Origin: Casuarina equisetifolia
Lineage: Eukaryota > Streptophyta > Magnoliopsida > Fagales > Casuarinaceae
Reading direction: 5' to 3'
DNA: 64,000 bases
Assembly (NCBI GenBank): GCA_028551475.1
Contig: CM052362.1
Span: 6,261,354 to 6,325,353, forward strand
Part shown: one piece after another, positions 24,678 through 34,713 of the stretch
Position numbering within the stretch: the first letter of the stretch is position 1
Layout of the letters: each line of letters begins with the position of its first letter
Notes under the pieces: generated by a model
Told to the model about the DNA's origin: nothing
The model's database searches: none
The model's input: only the letters and a program-made list of their open reading frames with translations
Program-made: the position numbers and the translations under genes

Positions 24678-25004
24678 AGTTTCGGATTCTTCAACGAATT
24701 GATGGACTAAAAATGTACCCATGTTACTTTACGACAGTGCGATTAAAAGACGTGGTCCAAAAACATATCCGTAGTACAGCAAAAGACGTTATCCGAAAAC
24801 AGATCTGTGATGTTGTCTGCTTGCACTCACCAAACATTCGTAGGTCTAAAAAGGAAACTTCGGCTAACAGTCAAAGAGCCATAGAAGGGTAGAATGTTCC
24901 CTCGGAAGAAGTATGTTAAACATACTCGATTTTTTGTATGTAGAATCTAAAATATGCCATGCAGTTCACGTTTGCTTCATGTTCTGTTTTTTATTTTGAA
25001 TATT
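24678..25004 (-). repeat. Upstream region of SCPL-A, copy 2, interrupted by the LINE
   Basis: This is the second copy of 23279-23815. It breaks off at 25004 in 'tattttgaatat', exactly where the LINE poly-A end starts. Copy 1 continues 'attactttttagtaatactattattaa', and the matching 'ttactttttggtaatgttattattaa' is found at about 30290-30315, on the far side of the LINE. The LINE therefore landed in this copy after the duplication. Confidence 0.88.
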
Positions 25005-25089
25005 TTTTTTGGTGAAAAGGTAAATTGTATTAATACATATTAAAGTACAAAGGCACAGAAAGATATCTTGAGAAGTTTGGCAGCTAAAT

Positions 25090-28000
25090 CCCTTCCTTTT
25101 ATTGCTTTGATCATCCATTGTAGTTCTTCATTCCATCATCCAATGTCACGTCGGATTCCATTCTGAGCAAGAATACTTTTCCAAATCATCCTTGTCCACG
25201 TACATTCAAAAAAGAGATGACTTCTATTTTCTAAATGAGATTGACAAAAATCACAATATATGTTTACCGAAGGAAGCCATCGTACAATTTCTGTTGCTGT
25301 AGAAAGTTTGTCCCTACAAACAAGTCATCCAATGAAATTATGTTTGCTAATGCCACCTATCCAAATTAAATTATACCAATCCACCGTTTCTCCAACTTGC
25401 CGAAGATCATTATAAATCTTTTGGCAACAATATGTAGGACTTAAGAGAACAAAGGTAAGTGTGGGCTTTAACTTAAGGAGACCCCGCCAACTCCAAGCCA
25501 TGGTACCTTTTATGTCCAACTGCATTATTAAAGTTCTTTTACACTTTGTATTGTGAATCTATTTACTCCATAATGAGCCTTCTGGGAGATTAATGAGATT
25601 CCAAAGCATACGTCCTAAAAGGACTTTATTCCAAATTTTGAGGTTCAGTAAACCTAATCCCCCTTCCTTCTTCGGTGAACAAACAGTTTGCCAAGCTACT
25701 TTGTGAGGACGATGCATATCTATATTACCTGCCCATAAGAATTTCCTTATCTTTTTCTCAATCTCATAAATAGTCTGCTTTGGCAATAAGAAGACTTGCA
25801 TCCAAAATGTGCAAATAGAAATGAGGACAGATTTCGCCAATTGTAATCTCCCTACATAGCTTAGATGTTTCATTCCCCAACCTTCTATTCTTCCAAATAT
25901 TTTATCCGTTAGACCTTTACAATCAACTTGAGTTAGTCTTTTCGTGATAAGAGGAACTCCAAGATATCTAATAGGGAGTGAACCTTTCGGGAAAGAAGTA
26001 TGATCAAGTATAAGAAGTTGTTCTTGCTCTGATAACCCAGAAAAGAAAATTTGACATTTACTTGGGTTATACTTTAAGCCTGTAAGATCAGCAAATTCCT
26101 CCAAAGCTTCTATAAAACATAGGACTGAGTTCACATCACCATTCGAGAAGAGAAATAAATCATCAGCAAAACATAAATGAGTGATTTTTTCCGATTTGCA
26201 ACGCCAATGAAATTTAAACACCGCTGTAGAGGTCTTTGAAATAATGATTCTGTTGAGTATCTCCATAACCAATACAAATAAATATGGAGATAAGGGATCA
26301 CCTTGTCGCAATCCATTAGTGCCTTTAAAGTATCCTGCATGTTCTCCATTGAAATTGATTGAAAATCTTGTGGTAGTAATACACTCACTGATAAGATCAA
26401 CCAAGTATTGGGGGGTGTTAATAGCTTTCAAAACTCCCAATACTGCATCCCATTTGACCATGTCATATGCTTTCATAAGATCAATTTTTATGGCCACACA
26501 TTTACCTTTGTCTCCCTTGTGATAGTTATGCAAAAGTTCCTGGCAAAGCATAATATTCTCTGAAATCTGTCGCGCTTTAATGAAAGCTGTTTGATTAGGA
26601 CTAACCACTGAAGGTAAAATGAGGCTTATCCTTTCAGCAAGCATCTTAGAAATGATTTTATATATAACATTACAACATGCTATTAGTCGATAATCCTTGG
26701 TGCAACTTGGATTGGGAACTTTAGGGACTAAAGAGAGTAATGTTGAATTTGTAGCTTTCAAAAAGTTCCTAGAAGAGAAGACCTCTAATACAGCATCTTC
26801 TACATCCCTTCCAATGATAGGCCATGCTTTCTTATAAAATAAACTATTATAACCATCAGGCCTAGGAGCTTTAAAATCATAAATGCCCCAAAGTGCTTTA
26901 ATAACATTAGAACGTTCAAAATTTGGCAAATTAAGCAATTCACTAATGTCCTCCTGGAATAGAGAAGCATACCTTTCAGAGTTGATAGGAATACTTCTAG
27001 AGTTGCCAAGAATTGACTGATGATAGGAAATAATAGCAAATCTCAATTCCTGCTCGTCTATAATAACAGAGCCATCCTCTAGTACCAGTTTATTGATCTT
27101 GTTTTGAGCTCTCCTCCGCATCAATGATGCAAAGAAAATCTTACTGTTGTTATCCCCTTCTTTTAATCATATGTTCCTTGACTTTTGTTTGAGAAGGATT
27201 TCTTCATGTTTACTCATAGCAAGGAGTTGCTCAAGTTGTGATTTCTCCTCAGAACGCGTATATGGACAATAAGGATTAATCTCTAACCTGCTCTGAATTT
27301 GCTTTAAACTTTCTCTTGCATCCTTCACCTTCTGGTGCAAATCTCCAAAATGGGTGGCATTGAGTTTCTTGAGAGAAGGCTTTAAAGCTTTTAATTTTTG
27401 CACAACTTGAAACATTTTTGAGCCATTTATTTCTTGTTGCCATACTAAACTTACTGTATCTAGAAAATCTGAGCAATCAGTCCAAAAATTAAAGAATCTG
27501 AATGGAGATTTCTTCCTGCTTGTGTCATTTCCAAATTGTACTAAACATGGAGAATGATCCGATACACCAGGAAGTAAAAATTCAATTGTGAATCTATCAA
27601 AGTGAAGTACCCATTCTGCATTAGTAAAGACCCTATCAATTTTGCTAGCTCGAAGATTAGTTCTTGAGCCTTTGTTTGTCCATGTGAATAAAGGACCATA
27701 GAATTGAGGTTCAATCAATGTTATATTCTCAACCATTTCATTTAAATTCTCCATTTCTTGTGTCCATCTAACGTTTGGGCCAATTTGCTCATTGATATTC
27801 CGTATTTCATTGAAATCTCCCATGAGTAACCAAGGAATATTGTTTACATTCAGAGTATTAAAACTTTTAAGGTCAGCCCATAATTCTCTACGTTCAACTT
27901 CTAAGTTACTTGCATATATGGCAGACAACAAGTAAGGGTGCATATCTGGCTTTTCAATGAGGCAATGGATGACTTGAGATGAGGAACCTTTAACTGTAAA

Positions 28001-28237
28001 TTGTAATTCTGAGGCTTTCCAAAGAACCCAAATTCTACCAAGACTACTAGAATTGTAGTTATGAATATATTTCCAATCCGAAAATCCAAACTTCAAGAGT
28101 GCATCTGCATTTTCTTCTTTAACTCTATGTTCAATCAAAATAATAATATGGGGGGAATGGGATAAAACAAATTTTGCTACTTCCCTTATTCTAGGGCTTT
28201 TATTTAAGCCTCTTACATTCCATGAAAGTACTTTCAT
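25090..28237 (-). pseudogene. LINE ORF2: endonuclease and reverse transcriptase
   Basis: ORF2 copies LINE RNA at a nicked target. From 28237 the endonuclease starts MKVLSWNVRGLNK and shows the expected blocks ILIEHRV, LLMGDFNEI, SKIDRVFTNAEW and GVSDHSP. A TGA at about 27167-27169 (NI*LKEGDN) stands where W is expected. The same frame then runs from 27124 to 25561 through the reverse transcriptase: IPKVPNP-type start, AFIKARQI, IDLMKAYD, GLRQGDPLSPYLF and the catalytic CFADD. A TAG at 25559-25561 (WSK*IH) again replaces W, and the C-terminal zinc domain (LLKLKPT...., then CDFCQSHLENRSHLFFECTW) continues to about 25090 with at least one frame change. Both stops are TGG to TGA/TAG type. Without them the frame would be about 893 codons plus the tail. 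Confidence 0.9.
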
Positions 28238-29729
28238 TTATTGGGAGGTTGATTCTCATTCCCCATTAACCCAAAATCTCCAATAAGACCTATAGTGGTG
28301 GAAGGTGGTTCCTCCGCTAGTATCGCAAACTTATTTTCAAAGATGACTTTTTGCTCCTTTCCTTTTTTCTTTCCAGAATAATTTGACTTTGTAGTACTTG
28401 GGGAAGAGTCAGAAATACCTACTATTTCTTTTGGTTGAACAACAAAACATCTTTCAGTGTCCTTTGCAATAGTAGTTAACCTTACATCTTGAAAGTCATT
28501 TTAAATGGTTTGGGTATTCTTTCCAAGAACCTTTGTATTGGGCCTCATATCTTGAGTTTCATTCTGGGTAGCTTGACCTGGTGGATTCACATTTCTTTTA
28601 GGAACCCAAACTTCTTTTCTTTTTGGATTACATTCTTTGTGTCCAAAGCAATTGCATACGTTACATTTCATAGGAACCCAACAATAATCAACTTGTACCT
28701 CATATGGTTCCTCTTTACCCATGTCTATTTCAAATTTTTCAGGGAAATCACTATTAATATCCATCAAGATACACACTTTTGCATATGATAATCGAAGCTT
28801 TTGTTCTATTGCTTTATCCATGTATAGCGGTTTTCCTAACACACTACTTACATAACTCATTCCTGTATTGGTCCATAGCACATGAAGGACATTATATAAT
28901 CGAACCCAAATAGGAACTGCAGAAATTTTTGCCTTTTCCAATCTAATGAAAGGATGCCATTTCTGAAGGAAAAGTGGTCGACCTGCAATATCCCATACTC
29001 CTACTTCCATAACCTCTTCCATTTTCTTAATATTTGAAAGCGAAAGAAAAAGAAACCATCTTCAGTCACTAAAACGTCAGATATGTTTTCTTTTCCCCAT
29101 AATTTTTCCACAAGTCCTTTCACCAAATAATAAGAGATATTGTCCATTAAGAAATATCCCACAAGACAATTTTCAAAGTGATTTTTACCTTCATCAATAG
29201 CCTCTGGAGGAGGCTTTACAACAAATTTGTTTCCTTTCATTGAAGGAGGATGATAATCTAATTTAGCTGTTTTCAGAATATTACCCATTGCAATATGTTT
29301 CCAAGACACCCCATCTCCACTAATAAGTGCATTAGTTTTTTGACTATTTGTTGCAACTATAGAGATATTCTCTTGAACTTTGTCAACAACACTAACAATT
29401 TCTACTTGAGATAATCTTTTACTACTTCCAAGTTCATCAACGTTATCCAAAGTATGAGTATCAGTACTTTTACCTGAATCATCAATGCTTGATTTGAAAA
29501 GTGAAGCCGCAATTTCTACTGCCAACTCAGATTTTGTAGCATTTGAGACACTTCCCCCATTCATAGGAACTTTATCACTTCGAGTACGTGCCATTAATTC
29601 TGCGTTTATAGAATCAATTGTTCGGGAAACTCGTCTTCTATTGACAGAGAGTAACTCGGGATCGATACGGGCTACCAATCTGACCATAGACAGATTTAAA
29701 AAGAAGACTAAATTGATGTCTGCAACCAC
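28234..29729 (-). pseudogene. LINE ORF1 (Gag-like, RNA-binding)
   Basis: ORF1 of plant L1 elements binds the LINE RNA. The frame starts near 29729 (a serine-rich N-terminus with a RRRVSRTIDSINAEL segment), contains a DUF4283-like core (NCLVGYFLMDNISYYLVKGLVEKLWG, then WHPFIRLEKAKISAVPIWVRL) and a zinc knuckle at about 28650 (CNVCNCFGHKEC, with the last spacing shortened). A frameshift near 29015 separates the two halves, and a TAA at 28501-28503 cuts the last part, after which the same frame is open to a TGA at 28234-28236. That TGA overlaps the ORF2 ATG as ATGA, a layout that suggests ORF2 is translated by reinitiation. Confidence 0.85.
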
Positions 29730-30112
29730 CTTCTCCTACTTTCCTGCCTTTTGAGTCTTTGTGGGCTCCCTTATCTTTCCGTCACCCTTTTTGTCATCCC
29801 TTCACCATTGAAATCAATAAACTTTGACAACACCGAAACTAGAAAAGTCTTCCCTCTTTTGATTCTCCCAAAACCAAACACAACAATCTATGCAGAAAGG
29901 GGAGGAAATCTCAATCCCGTCCTACCCAAATTCCAGCGCCGGTTTTTTTTGTTCCCCATCTAACGAGAGAGAAGTCGCCTCTCAGATTTTTCTCCCAATG
30001 TCAAGCAAAACTACTTCCAAAACTACTCGTTCAACCCGTTGCCACCCCAGGTTCACACCCACATGCCGCCACTCACCACCGCTTGCCGCCGTTCATTCAC
30101 ATGGGTTTCCTA

Positions 30113-30175
30113 GATCCACCCCACAGAGATGCCGATCCACCCCACAGAGATGCAGATCCACCCCACAGAGATGCC
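30113..30175 (-). repeat. Three 21-bp tandem repeats in the LINE 5' UTR
   Basis: The unit GATCCACCCCACAGAGATGC plus one base occurs at 30113-30133, 30134-30154 and 30155-30175, with one difference (C or A at the junction). Internal-promoter repeats are common in LINE 5' ends, so this may be part of the element's own promoter. Confidence 0.88.
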
Positions 30176-30290
30176 GATCTGCCTCCAGTGGAGCAACCAG
30201 CGTGGTCACTCGCTTGTACGCGCTGCCAATCGCCGACTTTGGCTCCCCACATTTTCACGATTTTCTCCCGCCGCTTTATTTTTTTTTTTT

Positions 30291-30782
30291 ACTTTTTGGT
30301 AATGTTATTATTAATTGATTTGTTTATTGATGTAGGAAGATTCTCATCTCTAAAATGGGACTAGCAGGCCCAAATCTTTCCATTAGGTTGCTACTCGACT
30401 ATGGAGAGAAGATTCAAGCCAGGATATTTGTTTTGCAAATATCTTACACAAGCCTTTTTTACCATCTTGACTACACTCTAAGGAATAAAATTTGACTAAT
30501 TTATTTAGATTATTGAACATGCTACTCCAAGGAATAAATGAACGAGTACATTGACAAGACAAATTTAAGGTGGATAGGAAAATATTGTTGAAAAGTTACA
30601 CGGAGTTTAATGAGAACTCAAGTTTAATGCCAAAAAAAAAAATCTCATAATCTAAAGATTTTATGTTGACTTTAATTTTATAACATGGTATTAGAGTTTA
30701 AATTGATTTAAGTCAACTTTTTAATTTTTTAGGTCTTAGAGTATGCTTAGCATATAGATGAGTATTAAAGACAAAAGTCTAA
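30291..30782. other. Non-coding DNA between the LINE and the SCPL relic
   Basis: The first about 25 bp continue the duplicated SCPL-A upstream region. The rest is AT-rich with no open frame of interest. Homology to an SCPL gene begins abruptly at about 30783. Confidence 0.5.
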
Positions 30783-30943
30783 TTGAAAGGAAGGATACCA
30801 GGAAAACCTGGTAGTCTCTCGACGATTACTCGCGACTTAGCCGTCCCCACAGACTCAAACAGGACTAGCACAAGCAGGCAAAGGAAGCGGATGAAAGTGA
30901 TTGTTCTGAACATACCTCTTAGTTCTTGGTGTGGTGATGCCAT
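30783..30943 (-). pseudogene. Orphan first exon of an SCPL gene
   Basis: Minus-strand ATG at 30943 opens MASPHQELRGMFRT, then a hydrophobic signal segment (FIRFLCLLVLVLF) and the hallmark VIVERLPGFPGILPF. It parallels exon 1 of gene A ([14 protein letters not shown].., [18 protein letters not shown]). Homology stops at CCTTTCAA (about 30783), six codons before the exon's expected splice donor, and the next codons are Asn and a TAG stop. None of the other 13 exons follows on this strand. The reading frame is otherwise clean, and a TATA box (31005-31012) and upstream words shared with gene A remain. The truncation removes every catalytic residue. It could still be transcribed, yielding only a signal-peptide-like 53-residue product. 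Confidence 0.9.
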
Positions 30944-31004
30944 TCTCAGAAAATCCCACGTTCAGAATGAGTTCTCCGGTGTTCTGCTTAATCCTTGCCC
31001 TACA

Positions 31005-31012
31005 TATATATA
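31005..31012 (-). promoter_or_regulatory. TATA box of the orphan SCPL exon
   Basis: TATATATA, about 62 bp upstream of the ATG at 30943, the same spacing as for gene A. Farther up (31035-31100), 'caactctcaactgcgttcggctagtttc' matches the corresponding stretch of gene A near 23235. Confidence 0.5.
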
Positions 31013-31099
31013 CGGCCACGAATGTGGTAGGAAGCTGTGAGTGTCAACTCTCAACTGCGTTCGGCTAGTTTCTACATTTTTTAATGCATTCAGTTTCTA

Positions 31100-32173
31100 A
31101 GATCTTTCTCGTAAACTTTGAGGTTTTTTTGTTTCTTTTTTCTTTTTTTCATATCCGTGATCTCTGCACCTCTAACAACAATGTTCCTGCGCATCTCCAT
31201 GGACAAAGCCACGTTCTGGTTTTATCCTTTAATTAGCGATTATGTTGGAATATTAATTATAGTGGTCATTTGATTTTTCTTTTTTCAGTCAAAATTGGAA
31301 TAACTAGTTATTTAACTTGACAGTAGAATTCTAGGGTTGAATTCTTTTAATTTTAAAACTTTTGAAGCCAATTGATGAATTAAAAATTGTACCCTAAGTA
31401 GTTTAATATAACCATAATCGTTGGAACACTACAAAGAGCAGAACATTACTGAGAGGTAAACTATTCTCTAAAGGGTTTCTCACTTTGTTTTGGTTAAGTA
31501 CGTAGCCTTATATAGGCCTTGGTTGAGTGTATGGTTAGGCTGGTTTTACACATAACTTCTAATGAAGACAGCAGCAACCAGGCACGCTCGGTGTGAAGCG
31601 CCTGAGTTTGCAATGAGTGATCTAGTAAACATAGCATCACGTGAGGGGCTCTTTAATGTTCCAAGGTGTGCAGGTGGTCTTCCTTTTAACAGATTATGGC
31701 TTCGAGACTTGGTTGCTATTATCTCCACTAGGGTCTTCGAGTCTTCAAGCTGGTGAATGATTGCGAGTGGGAGGCTTCAGTTTGCGACAATTCTAATCAT
31801 AATGGCCCTTGTTTGAATAGGAGGGTCGCTTTTTGTTTTGGTCCTGCTCTTGCTCTCACCGTTTCTTCTGCTCATATTCGCTGACAATTCCGATAAGGAC
31901 CAATCATTTGTCTTGCTTCAAAGACTCTGCTCATCACAGATGAGACCACTGTCGTTCACCAGTTTGGTATTCCAAACCCATTTCGAAGTTCAAAATCATT
32001 TATGATGCTTACGAAACAATGCTTTATTTCTCTTGTTCCCAGTTGACTCAGAGGCCAGGCCCTGGTTGATCTGAAAGGTGGGAAGGAATATATCGACGTC
32101 AAGATCTTCCAACAATTTTATTTTTTCTTTTTGGTTTCACTTATTTATTTGTGTGCCACTGTTATCTCAAGAT
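31100..32173. other. Intergenic DNA with an unassigned coding-like remnant
   Basis: A plus-strand frame at 31562-31756 contains 'DLVNIASREGLFNVPRCAGGLPF' followed by 'RLWLRDLVAIISTRVFESSSW', and the next frame looks hydrophobic (ATILIIMALV, LFVLVLLLLSPFLLLIF) up to about 31990. It looks like part of an old gene or transposon, but I do not recognise the family and stops interrupt it. Confidence 0.35.
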
Positions 32174-32265
32174 ATGAGTTCGGCAGATAGCTATTTGTCA
32201 TAGAAGCTATTTGGATGAAATGAGTTCGGCAGATAGCTATTTGTCATAGAAGCTATTTGGATGAA
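32174..32265. repeat. 46-bp perfect tandem duplication
   Basis: Units 32174-32219 and 32220-32265 are identical (ATGAGTTCGGCAGATAGCTA...GGATGAA). Perfect identity means a recent event. Confidence 0.95.
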
Positions 32266-32435
32266 ATGACATTTTCTAGCAACCATTCCATTACCCTAGC
32301 TTACTTTTTATTTTTACCCAGGAAACTACATTTCAAACAATGCAATGAGCTTTTGTGAGGTTGACACATTGACCACGTCCTTCCGCGTCTTGGGCTTTTT
32401 GGCAGACAGCACAAGCGTGGAGACCCGAAGTCCTA

Positions 32436-32990
32436 GTGATAAAACATATTGAGCACGCTACACCGCACACAAGTTGTCCCCTGTATCCATTGTGGGATTG
32501 GTGCAATGTCGTGTGCTTGACATGGCTCCTTAACTCACTCTCTAACCAGCTGCACGAAGGTCTCATGTACACAAATGATGTTTCAGAGCTCTGGAAGAAA
32601 CTCTACAAACGCTATAATCAGGTAGATCCTTCACACCTGTATGATATTTTGAATGAGTTAAGTTTAGATCGATAAGGGGGAGAAGAGGTGGCAGACTGCT
32701 TCAATCGACTTTGAAGCTCTGGGATGAACATTCCCTCCTGATGGAGTTGGATTTGCCAGACATGGCATGAACTCAGCCCTGGACTACGTACCAAGAGAGA
32801 ATGAACATCTTTGCCATTTTAAAGGGCCTAGACAACTACAAGGGAATTCGGGAGCAAACACTGAGGATGCTCCCTCTCGACTATCAAGAAGCCATTTTCA
32901 ACATCCGCAAGGCGGAATACTGCTGGAGCTTGTTGGAGAAGACGACTCTGACTAGGGCTTTTGCGGTGCAAAATCATTTCGATGCAAGAA
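32436..32990 (+). pseudogene. copia-type gag fragment
   Basis: The frame reads CLTWLLNSLSNQLHEGLMYT, then 'NDVSELWKKLYKRYNQVDPSHLYDIL', the usual core of plant copia/UBN2 Gag proteins (W..NS.S..I...V....TA.E.W..L..R....N...L..L). A stop at 32673-32675 and a frame change near 32800 follow; then 'NIFAILKGLDNYKGIREQTLRMLPL' matches the next Gag block (F..GL...Y...R.QIL...PLP). No pol or LTR is attached. Confidence 0.7.
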
Positions 32991-33063
32991 GCCTATTGCG
33001 GCGACTTCGGGTGGCAAAGATAGCTCTGGTGAAAACAACACATTGTTTTCACTTAAAATTGGA

Positions 33064-33773
33064 TAAATGATTAAGTGGAAGCTACATCCAGTTGGTGTTC
33101 TGAAATTGAATTCAGATGGTTCTTGCTTTGATGGGAGATGTGCTGTTGGTCGAGAAATCGGGATACAATTGTAGTGTTCATTTTGTCTTTGCCATATATT
33201 TAGGTATGAGAAATAGCGCAATGGCAGCGATACATGCATCGTTATTCGGTTTGAAGCTGTATCAACAAAAAGGAATTAATATACAGGAGGTTGAAGCCGA
33301 TGCTCAATTATTAATTAAATGCATCAAAGGGAACTTTGCCGCTCCCTAGAATCTAGCTTATTCTATTGGACAATGTGCTCTTAATCAATACCTCCTATGG
33401 CTCGGATTCTTCACAGATTGCTTAGCAAATCATGGTCACTCCATTGATGAGCAGCAAGTGTATGAACACCTTGGTTCTCAACCAAGAAGGTGCAAGAGGA
33501 CACCTTGGGAAGATTAGCTAGGTTTGGAGCACCACAGACCATCATGATAATATAATTGTTAGGATTTGTTGCATGGATTAATGTGGTTAAAGGTTGGGTT
33601 TTTATTAGTTCATTTTTATAATTTTAAATTGTAAGTCTTATGTTTGTAAAGGTCAGGTTCCATACACTGTCTTATATATTTCATGACAAGGCATGGATTT
33701 TAGCTCAGCCTTGAGTATTCAATGATAATGGTTACTTTCCGTCTCTCTAAATAAAATTTAAAAAAAAAAAAAA
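33064..33773 (+). mobile_element. 5'-truncated LINE end with RNase H domain and poly-A
   Basis: From 33073 the frames read LHPVGVLKLNSDGSCFDGRC, the start of an archaeal-type RNase H (pattern ..G..KLN.DGS), then 'AIHASLFGLKLYQQKGINIQEVEADAQLLIKCI' (the E..AL..GL.......I.VE.DS..LV block) ending near 33350, with two frame changes. A 3' UTR of about 400 bp, an AATAAA at 33750-33755 and an A run at 33758-33772 follow. Some plant L1 LINEs are known to carry this RNase H after the reverse transcriptase, so a 5'-truncated LINE is the simplest reading. A retro-copied host mRNA with an RVT_3 domain is the alternative. Confidence 0.65.
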
Positions 33774-34630
33774 GGAAGTAGACTAATGATGTGTCAAAAG
33801 GAATTTAGGCTAGCATAGCTACAAAAGGATAAGGCGCTCCTCATCCTGTACGTGGGGAAACCCTTATCCCCAATAGCCCCTCTTTCCCCCACATGAAGGT
33901 GATCTTGCAATTCACCTAACACGAGAGGGGTTATCCTGGAGAGATTCTCCTATCCTCGTAATCACCTTTCTAAAAGTAGGTTTAAGGGTGAGGGTGAGGG
34001 TAAGTATTTTACCATCTATATCATACGATTTTCTCCTCTGAACAACATGTTTCACCTCTTTTTCTTTTTCTTTGGAGTGACACGCCCATGTGTAAAAAAT
34101 ATACACATTGAAATATTTTATGGACCTTAAACAATTTTATACGTATGACAAATGGTAAATTGATAAAAACCACCATTACGACAAAGAAAAAGAACATAAA
34201 TTGACTATATGACTAGGAAACTTAAGGAAAATTGTGATAAAAATAGCAAATCACTAAAACTATTTATGTTTACCTCTAACTAAGAACAGAAAATTTGAAT
34301 GAGTAACAAGAAATTTTTGGCTTCTCATAGTACTTCAACATCTGAAATTCATCTTTTCGTTTAAGTCAATTAATTTTGTTTTGAACTTTCACTTTTACAG
34401 TAATATTCTTATTAGTCTTAGATGTTGCATCTTATCACTTAGAACTGGTAGCTTGAGCTAAGAAAATCCAGCCAAAGCTGAAAGGTATGCTACGTACACA
34501 AAAAATCATTTGCATGTGTGCATCCTCTGGAAGTCTCAATGGTACCCAGCGGCCTCAGCGTCGCTGTCTGCCAGCGGTATTCATTCTAACTAACTGTCCC
34601 CATCATTCTAACCAACAGTCCCCATGGACG
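33774..34630. other. Upstream region of SCPL gene B
   Basis: Non-coding. It holds 'gggtgagggtgagggtaag' short repeats near 33987-34005 and AT-rich DNA. The last 100 bp contain a twice-repeated 'ctaac.a.tccccat' phrase at about 34588-34626, just upstream of the TATA box of gene B. Confidence 0.5.
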
Positions 34631-34631
34631 C

Positions 34632-34638
34632 TATAAAT
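34632..34638 (+). promoter_or_regulatory. TATA box of SCPL gene B
   Basis: TATAAAT lies 82 bp upstream of the ATG at 34714. An in-frame ATG at 34624 lies upstream of this box, so transcripts starting about 30 bp after the box would not include it. That decides the start of gene B. Confidence 0.55.
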
Positions 34639-34713
34639 CTACAAGAACACATTTCCCTTAGTCCTCTGATCTTCACTTTTTTCCCATGTTTTGGTGTGTT
34701 AGCGAAAGCAAGC

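Larger units (their letters stand above)
25005..30274 (-). mobile_element. Near full-length L1-type LINE
   Basis: This non-LTR retrotransposon of about 5.27 kb lies on the minus strand. It has a 5' UTR with three 21-bp repeats (30113-30175), ORF1 with a nucleic-acid-binding zinc knuckle, ORF2 with an apurinic endonuclease and reverse transcriptase plus a Cys/His C-terminal region, and a short poly-A tail (eight or nine A, seen as T from 25005). The 5' end is placed near 30274 because a 'tttatttt' run there resembles the left flank ('tttattttgaatat'), a likely but partly altered target duplication. Only two nonsense codons are seen across the first 893 codons of ORF2 and one in ORF1, plus a frameshift, so it is fairly young. 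Confidence 0.9.

Noticed and set aside
34624-34713. Upstream ATG as start of SCPL gene B
   Set aside because: A TATA box lies after this ATG, and starting here would put 30 extra residues before the signal peptide, unlike the paralogues.
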